Assembly: GCA_964497615.1 (NCBI GenBank)
Contig: CAZCEC010000074.1
Location: 1-30,033 of the forward strand
Length of the DNA stretch: 30,033 bases
Origin: CAZCEC01 sp964497615
Lineage (GTDB): Bacteria > Chloroflexota > Anaerolineae > Anaerolineales > UBA6663
Direction of reading: 5' to 3'
In this document: piece by piece, positions 24,546-30,033 of the stretch
Position numbering within the stretch: the first letter of the stretch is position 1
Layout: every line of letters starts with the position of its first letter
Translations under genes and position numbers: made by a program
Notes under the pieces: model-generated
The model's database searches: none
Seen by the model: the letters and a program-made list of their open reading frames with translations, nothing else
Told to the model about the DNA's origin: nothing

Positions 24546-25508
24546 ATGAGCGTGATCACGCCAGTTCAGACCAGCACCCAGGCGGCGCTTACGCGCGCGG
24601 CGGCCCACGCGGCGGCGCCGACGCTGGACCTGAACATTAAAGCGGTTGGGAAGCAGTACCGCCGCGGCGTCTGGGCCCTGCAGGACCTTAACCTGCAGCT
24701 TGGCCCGGGCGTACTGGGCCTGCTCGGGCCCAACGGCGCGGGCAAGTCCACCCTGATGCGCATCCTGGCGACCATTACCCGACCCACCACCGGCCGGGCG
24801 ACCTGGAACGGCGCCGACATCGCCCGCGCGCCGGACCCGCTGCGCGCCACATTGGGCTACCTGCCGCAGGACTTTGGCGTCTACCCCAACTTGAACGCCA
24901 TTGAGTTCCTGGAATACATCGCCGCCATCAAGGGACTGGACATCCGGGTGGCCCGCCGCCGCATTGACGAACTGCTCCAGCTCGTCAACCTGGCCGAGGC
25001 CGCCCGACGCCCGCTGGGCGGCTACTCGGGCGGCATGAAGCAGCGCGTGGGCATCGCCCAGGCCTTGCTTAACGATCCCCAATTGCTCATCGTGGACGAG
25101 CCGACCGTCGGCCTGGACCCCGAAGAGCGGGTGCGCTTCCGCAACCTGCTCTCCGACCTCTCCGGCCAGCGCATCGTGATTTTGTCCACGCACATCGTCT
25201 CCGATGTCGAAGCGACCGCCAACGACATCGCCGTCATCAATCGGGGCGAGCTGCTCTGTCATGCCGCGCCCGAGGTCCTGCTGCAGTCGGTGGCGGGCCA
25301 GGTGTGGGAGTGGGTGATCCCCAGCGCCGAGCTGCCCGCCGCCCGCCAGCGCTACCTGATCAGCAGCATCGTGCGCACCGGCGACGGGGTGCGGCTGCGG
25401 GCCGTCGCGGCAACGCCGCCTGCGGCCGACGCACAGACCGCAACACCCGCGCTGGAAGACGCCTATCTCTGGCTGATCGCCCAGCACCGAAACGGGGGTG
25501 CGGGATGA
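24546..25508 (+). CDS. ABC transporter ATP-binding protein (320 aa)
   Basis: Walker A GPNGAGKST (61-69), Q-loop YLPQDFGVYPNL (Gln108), signature YSGGMKQRVG (160-169), Walker B LLIVDEP (180-186), D-loop GLDPEER and H-loop STH (His216) are intact. About 27 residues of Ala/Thr-rich sequence precede the domain. Start ATG 24546 has GAGGTGAG upstream; a small GC hairpin (24519-24532) precedes this site. Its last codons overlap the permease start (ATGA), so the two are translationally coupled. The combination with a 532-residue ABC-2 permease fits exporters of peptide or antibiotic type, but the substrate is unknown. Confidence 0.9.
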   Translation: MSVITPVQTSTQAALTRAAAHAAAPTLDLNIKAVGKQYRRGVWALQDLNLQLGPGVLGLLGPNGAGKSTLMRILATITRPTTGRATWNGADIARAPDPLRATLGYLPQDFGVYPNLNAIEFLEYIAAIKGLDIRVARRRIDELLQLVNLAEAARRPLGGYSGGMKQRVGIAQALLNDPQLLIVDEPTVGLDPEERVRFRNLLSDLSGQRIVILSTHIVSDVEATANDIAVINRGELLCHAAPEVLLQSVAGQVWEWVIPSAELPAARQRYLISSIVRTGDGVRLRAVAATPPAADAQTATPALEDAYLWLIAQHRNGGAG

Positions 25509-27103
25509 GAGCCTTGCGTATGCTTTTCCACCTGGTCCGCGCCGACTTCCTGGAACGCACACGCCGCTACAGCTTTTTGGTCGTGCTGGGGCTGACGGTC
25601 TGGGCTGGGTATGTGTTCGTCCCGCCCGCCGGCGCCAGCTACTCGGCCATGGCGTTGGGCGACTACCGCGGCGTCTACAACTCGGCCTGGGTCGGCACGA
25701 TGGTGGCCCTGATGACATCGCTGTTCTTGACCCTGGCTGGCTTTTACCTGGTTAAGGACACGGTTGAGCGCGACGAGCGCACCGGCGTCGGACAGATCAT
25801 CGCGACGACACCCATCAGCAAGCCGCTCTACGTGCTTGGCAAGGCGGTCAGCAACCTGGCCGTTCTCAGCGCTATAGTCGCCGTGCTGGCAGTGGTCGCG
25901 CTGGCCATGCAGCTCATCCGCGGCGAAGACTTGCGCCTGGATCTGTGGGCGCTGTGGTCGCCGTTCCTGTTTGTCACCCTGCCAGCCCTGGCGGTGGTAG
26001 CGGCGGCGGCCGTGCTCTTTGAGACCATCACCTTTCTGCGCGGCGGCTTTGGTAACGCCGTCTATTTCTTCGTCTGGGTCGCTGTCATCACGGCCGGCGC
26101 GATTTTGCCTTCCCAGAGTCAGGACGGACCGGCGCCGATCAATGACCTGTTCGGAATCGACCTCCCGTTGGCGCACATGACGGCGGCAGCCAAGGCGGCC
26201 TTCCCCGCCTACGACGGCAGCGTCACCATTGGCGTTACTCTGCTTGACGAAGGTACGCTTGCCCTGCAAACCTTCGAGTGGGCGGGCATGGCCTGGACGC
26301 CGGCGCAGGCGGCTGGGCGCCTGCTGTGGGCCGGCACGGCGCTGGGCCTCGCGCTGCTGGCCGCCCTGTTCTTCAACCGCTTCGACGCGGGCGCTTACCA
26401 GGCGAAGCGTGTCAAATCGGAGCAGACCGAATCGGTTCCGGAGACGGGGACAGCACCAGTCGGACCAGCAGCCATGTCAGCCGCGGAACTTGCGCCCGCG
26501 CCCTCGCGATTTAGCGCCGCCGCTGTGGTGGGCGCCGAGCTGCGGTTATTGCTCAAAGGCCAGCGCTGGTGGTGGTACGCCGGGGCGCTGGGACTGATCG
26601 CCGCCGGTCTGCTCGGGCCGCCCGAAGCGGCGCGACCGGTCGTGCTGCCGCTGGCCTGGATCTGGCCGGTATTGATCTGGTCGGGGCTGGGCAGCCGCGA
26701 AGCACGCCACGCTACTGGCGCGATGGTCTTCTCGGCCGCGCGCCCGCTGACGCGGCAGCTGCCGGCCCTTTGGCTGGCTGGGGTCTGCGTGGCGGCGGCC
26801 GCAGGCGGCGGTGTGTTCATCACCCTGGCACGCATGGGTGACGGCGCCGGGCTGCTGGGCTGGGCCGTCGGTGCGGTGTTTGTGCCCGCGCTGGCCCTGG
26901 CGCTGGGAGCTTGGAGCGGTGGCAATAAGCTATTCGAAGTGGTCTACTTGTTATGGTGGTACACCGGCCCGCTCAACGGCCTGGCCGGGATGGACTTTAT
27001 GGGCGCACGCACCGGCGACCAGTGGCTCGCGTATCTGGCGCTCACCTTGGCCCTCCTCGCCCTGGCCGTCGTGGGCCGCTGGCGGCAACTGCGTTACGCA
27101 TAG
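25505..27103 (+). CDS. ABC-2 type permease, large (532 aa)
   Basis: ATG at 25505 overlaps the ATPase stop by four bases (ATGA). MRALRMLFHLVRADFLERTRRYSF is the usual amphipathic N-terminus. About twelve hydrophobic helices are seen in two halves, separated by a polar linker (about residues 295-345, rich in Glu, Ser, Pro). DTVERDERTGVGQIIATTPISKPLYVLGKAVSN is the coupling-loop motif of ABC-2 permeases. The double-size architecture corresponds to two fused half-permeases, so it needs only the ATPase partner. The stop is TAG. Confidence 0.85.
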   Translation: MRALRMLFHLVRADFLERTRRYSFLVVLGLTVWAGYVFVPPAGASYSAMALGDYRGVYNSAWVGTMVALMTSLFLTLAGFYLVKDTVERDERTGVGQIIATTPISKPLYVLGKAVSNLAVLSAIVAVLAVVALAMQLIRGEDLRLDLWALWSPFLFVTLPALAVVAAAAVLFETITFLRGGFGNAVYFFVWVAVITAGAILPSQSQDGPAPINDLFGIDLPLAHMTAAAKAAFPAYDGSVTIGVTLLDEGTLALQTFEWAGMAWTPAQAAGRLLWAGTALGLALLAALFFNRFDAGAYQAKRVKSEQTESVPETGTAPVGPAAMSAAELAPAPSRFSAAAVVGAELRLLLKGQRWWWYAGALGLIAAGLLGPPEAARPVVLPLAWIWPVLIWSGLGSREARHATGAMVFSAARPLTRQLPALWLAGVCVAAAAGGGVFITLARMGDGAGLLGWAVGAVFVPALALALGAWSGGNKLFEVVYLLWWYTGPLNGLAGMDFMGARTGDQWLAYLALTLALLALAVVGRWRQLRYA

Positions 27104-27133
27104 TTGAGCTGGTACAAGATAGTGGATCTGCCA

Positions 27134-27370
27134 ATGACCTATCAAATCCGCGTCCAGGGGCACCTGGACGACAAGTGGGCCGACTGGTTCGATGATCTTA
27201 TCATTGCGCACCAGGCCAACGGCGAAAGCCACCTGGTGTGCCGGGTGCACGATCAGGCCGCGCTGCACGGGCTGCTTAACCAGCTCTTCTCGCTCAACGT
27301 CACCCTGCTTTCCGTGGTGCGCCAGGAAAGCCCCCTGGCAACGAGCGCGCCAGGAGCATCGGCGACATGA
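27134..27370 (+). CDS. Small conserved protein (78 aa)
   Basis: MTYQIRVQGHLDDKWADWFDD begins at the ATG 27134; a longer frame to 27104 adds ten residues and would start with no ribosome site. The pattern R-V-QGHL-x-W-x-WF followed by a VHDQAALHGLL-N-Q-L segment matches small proteins that are frequent beside ABC and regulator genes in Chloroflexota and Actinobacteria; no biochemical function is known to me. It follows the permease gene by 30 bases and its stop overlaps (ATGA) the start of the next gene, so it belongs to the same operon. Confidence 0.7.
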   Translation: MTYQIRVQGHLDDKWADWFDDLIIAHQANGESHLVCRVHDQAALHGLLNQLFSLNVTLLSVVRQESPLATSAPGASAT

Positions 27371-28719
27371 CGCTGCGCCGCCTGGCTATCGGCTTGACCC
27401 TGTGGGCGTGCGTGACATTCCCGGCCCTGGCCCTGGCGTTGCCCCACTCGGCCCCAACCTCCGCCCCCGACTAGGCCGCGATTGACGCCTTTGTGGAAAC
27501 GTGCATGCAGGACTTGCACATCCCTGGCCTGGCGCTGGGCATTGTGCAGGGCAATCAGACGCTCTATCTCAAAGGCTTCGGCAGCGCCGATCCTTCCGGA
27601 CGGCCCGTCACGCCCCAGACGCCCTTCCGGCTGGCGTCCGTGTCGAAGCCGCTGACGGCCATCGCGGTCATGCAGCTCGTAGAGCGCGGCCTGGTGGAAC
27701 TGGACGCGCCGGTCCAGCGTTACCTCCCCTGGTTTCGGGTCGCGGATGAAGCGGCGTCGGCCAGCCTCACGCTGCGGCACCTGCTCTATCACACCAGCGG
27801 CGTGCCGCAGAGCGCTGGCAACGACAACTTCTACAACGGCGACCTCTTGGAGATGCACCACAGCTTCACGTCACAGTCCGCGGCCCAGGCCGATCGGCTA
27901 GCCACCGGCTATCGCCAGTGGATGGGCTGGCCCCTCGCCGCCCACCTGCCCGACGACCGCGCCACGCGGCCCAGCAGCTTCCTCATCGCCAGCGCTGAAG
28001 ACCTGACGCACGTGCTCATCGCCGCACTCAACGAAGGTCGCTATGGCAACGGCGTCGTCTTGTCACCAGCAGGCACGGCAGCCGTGCTCCAGCCGGCGGT
28101 TGACATCAGCGATAGCGGTTGGCACTCGGCCATGGGCTGGGAGATTGGGGAAGTCGAGGGGGTGCCGGTCGCGGCCAAGACGGGCGGCACGGCCAACTAC
28201 AACGCGCGGATCATGCTGGCCCCTGAAGCAGGCTGGGGCGTGGTTGTACTGGCCAACACCTTCGACATTGGCCTGGGCAGCCACTACGATGCCATTGCGG
28301 ATGGCGTCATGACCTTGGTGGCCAGCGGCCAGACACCCACCGCCCCGGAGGCCTCCCTCGGCGGAGGTAACGCCGCCATGAAGCTCACGCTGACGGCCGT
28401 GTTGGTGTTCGAGCTGTACTCGCTGCTCCGGCTTCGCGCACCCACGCCTCCCGCCCGATCAAGTTGGCGGTGGCTCATGCGACACATCGGACTGCCTTTG
28501 GCGTTGGACGTCGTGCTTATCTGCCTCCTGCTGCTCGGCGCGCCACGTCTGATGAATGCGCCCCTTCGCTTCCTGTGGCACTTTGCGCCCGATCTCTTAT
28601 GGCTGACTGTAGCCGTGGTTTCGATCCCGCTAGGCCGGGACATACTCAAAGCCCAAACCATTTGGCGTGCAGTCAGCCATCGAACGCGCACAGCTATCCC
28701 AGTAGGTGCGTCTGGCTGA
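27367..28719 (+). pseudogene. Serine hydrolase (beta-lactamase family), amber stop and deletion
   Basis: From ATG 27367 a signal peptide (RRLAIGLTLWACVTFPALALAL) is followed by TAG at 27472-27474, after which the same frame continues to 28719. Conserved parts are MQDLHIPGLALGIVQ, the catalytic SxxK motif SVSKPLT, LTLRHLLYHTSGVP, HSFTSQSAAQADRLATGYR and KTGGTANYNARI (KTG-like box). Between the HTSG block and HSFTSQ the roughly 60-70 residues found in relatives, with the Tyr-x-Asn catalytic motif, are missing. The C-terminal part carries TM helices. With a stop inside the signal region and no Tyr motif it is almost certainly inactive. An internal start at 27493 would give a protein without export signal. 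Confidence 0.75.
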
Positions 28720-28862
28720 GCTCCGCCTCCGTCAATGCGCTGGTGAGGGCTTTCGGCGCGGGCTTTCACCGGGTGTTGAAGCGGGCGCGGACGATCGCGG
28801 ATTTGGCAGGGCGCGAGGCGATTGGACCGGCGCACCTGGTGGAAGCATTGCGGCGTTCTCCC
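28716..28862 (+). pseudogene. ComM-like (Mg-chelatase-related) C-terminal remnant
   Basis: A plus frame reads FHRVLKRARTIADLAGREAIGPAHLVEAL, the tail of YifB/ComM-type AAA proteins (GYHRILRVARTIADLAG-type, then H-x-x-EAL). The AAA core with Walker motifs is absent upstream; the sequence before 28716 is the serine hydrolase pseudogene. Only about 48 codons remain. It is a fossil left by a deletion or rearrangement. Confidence 0.5.
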
Positions 28863-28923
28863 CCAGGTGCCATAGCGATTGCCCGCGAGCGTACAAGGCC
28901 CAGGTCGGCGGTATACTGGAGTC

Positions 28924-29996
28924 ATGGCGACGCCCATTCTCGCCACGAAACTCTATATCCCCCCGCTCCGGCCTCAGGTCGTCCCTCGCCTCGCCTGCTT
29001 GAGTGCCTGAACGCGGGCCTCCGTGCGGGCCATAAGCTCACACTCGTCTCGGCCCCCGCCGGCTCTGGCAAAACGACGCTGATCAGCGACTGGTTCCATC
29101 AAGAAGATGAAGCCGCGCGACGCGGGTTAGAGGCGACGTCCGGACAAGTTCCTCATCCTTCATCCTTCCGCCTTCATCCTTCGCACGTCGCCTGGCTCTC
29201 GTTGGACGAAGCCGATAGCGACCCCGCCCGCTTTCTGACTTACCTGGTCACCGCCCTACAGTCGGTGGCCCCGGGCCTCGGGGCGGGTCTATTGGCCACC
29301 CTCCAGGCCCCTCAGCCGCCATCCACCGAAGCGTTCCTGACCCCATTGCTCAATGAAGTCGCCGCCCTGCCTGGGCCGCTGGTACTAGTCCTCGACGACT
29401 ACCATGTGATCGAAGCCCCGGCCGTTGATCAGGCGCTCACCTTTCTGCTCGAGCACCTGCCCGCGCAGCTGCACCTGGTCCTCACCACCCGCGAAGATCC
29501 GCGCCTTCCCCTCGCCCGGCTGCGCGCCCGGGGGCAACTCACCGAACTGCGCGCCGCCGACCTGCGCTTCACCCCCGTCGAAGCCGGCGAGTTCCTCAAT
29601 GCCGCGATGGGTAACAGCCTGCCCGCCGAGCACGTTGCGGCGCTCGAACAGCGAACGGAAGGCTGGATTGCCGGCCTGCAGCTCGCCGCGCTGTCCATGC
29701 AGGGGCAGAGGGACGTTGCCGGCTTTGTCCAGGCCCTCACCGGCAGCCACCACTACGTGCTGGATTACCTGGTCGAAGAAGTCCTGCAGCAGCAGCCCGA
29801 GGCTATTCAGACCTTCTTGCTGCGCACGTCCATCCTGGACCGGATGCGCGGTGCACTGTGTGACGCCCTATTGGTCGCCGCGCCGGGTTCCGGACAAGCC
29901 ACCCTGGAATCGATCGATCGTGCCAATTTGTTCATCGCCCCCCTTGATCACGAGCGGCGCTGGTACCGCTATCACCATTTGTCAAGCCTCGCCTAA
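28924..29996 (+). pseudogene. MalT-type LuxR regulator 3, frameshifted and truncated
   Basis: ATG 28924 starts MATPILATKLYIPPLRPQVVPR; near 28985-28995 a one-base loss shifts the frame, and the protein continues one frame on as RLLECLNAGLRAGHKLTLVSAPAGSGKTTL. Walker A and the VLVLDDYHVIEAPA Walker B are present, then LTTREDPRLPLARLRARGQL, RTEGWIAGLQLAALSMQG and RYHHL. An insert (about 29110-29185) holds a TCATCCTTC-type repeat coding for HPSSFRLHPS between the NTPase motifs. After RYHHL the usual continuation is replaced by a short tandem repeat and the frame stops at 29996, so the sensor and HTH domains are missing. Confidence 0.7.
29151..29182 (+). repeat. TCATCCTTC repeat inside the third regulator gene
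   Basis: Three imperfect TCATCCTTC/CCTTCATCC units form a simple sequence of about 32 bases and encode HPSSFRLHPS in the insertion. Such CATCCTTC repeats are typically intergenic in these bacteria (inference), so its presence inside a gene suggests a dispersed repeat inserted into the gene. Confidence 0.45.
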
Positions 29997-30028
29997 AGCG
30001 GGCCGGGCCGCCTCGGCTAAAGCGGGCC
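29986..30028. repeat. Tandem repeat at window end, 24-bp period
   Basis: GCCTCGCCTAAAGCGGGCC (29986-30004) recurs as GCCTCGGCTAAAGCGGGCC (30010-30028), one mismatch in 19. It begins just where the third regulator gene loses homology, so it may be an inserted repeat array continuing beyond the window or an assembly junction. Confidence 0.5.
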
Positions 30029-30033
30029 AGACT

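Noticed and set aside
24504..25718. 404-codon minus-strand frame opposite the ABC ATPase gene
   Set aside because: Antisense shadow; the plus strand carries intact Walker and signature motifs.

Overview
The window is GC-rich, with Pro/Thr-rich low-complexity tails, a giant BTAD-STAND-WD40 regulator, several MalT-type LuxR regulators, many CPBP membrane proteins and ABC-2 exporters. Together these suggest a chromosomal fragment of a Chloroflexota bacterium (Anaerolineae/Caldilineae-like). That placement rests on family content only; no rRNA or other phylogenetic marker is present.

Left part (1-10.3 kb). It opens with a 43-base C run that is the in-frame polyproline tail of a truncated protein. 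Debris follows: the 5' half of a tRNA-Arg next to a block of nested inverted repeats, a 5'-truncated HEAT-repeat gene with an amber stop and a duplicated 3' end, and the C-terminal part of an IS982-like transposase. Next come two small single-TM protein genes, then an intact 1651-residue regulator/scaffold (wHTH-BTAD-degenerate cyclase-STAND NTPase-TM-14 WD40 repeats). After it lie a tyrosine recombinase gene with three in-frame stops and a PIN-domain remnant.

Central part (10.3-27.4 kb). This is the intact core. Two minus-strand operons hold five CPBP-family membrane proteins, an ABC-2 exporter pair, an alpha/beta hydrolase and a toast-rack-like lipoprotein. Two tandem MalT-type LuxR regulators follow. 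A plus-strand ABC ATPase/permease pair and a small conserved protein lie on the other side of them. The most interesting signal is a 33-base block, identical in three places (12871-12903, 18729-18761, 24447-24479). Each copy lies in sense orientation upstream of one of these operons. It holds the palindrome TCAACC-TTTC-GGTTGA abutting a candidate -35, followed at exactly 18 bp by a TATGGT/TATTGT/TAATGT -10. Two copies also carry an 11-bp perfect dyad over the -10, and its two arms differ between copies in a compensatory way. I infer a local regulon in which one or both MalT-like activators drive membrane-protease and exporter operons, possibly for an envelope-stress or peptide response.

Right part (27.4-30.0 kb). 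Debris again: a serine hydrolase gene with an amber stop and a deletion over its Tyr-x-Asn motif, the C-terminal tail of a ComM-like gene, and a third MalT-type gene that is frameshifted, carries an insertion and is cut off by a short tandem repeat at the window end.
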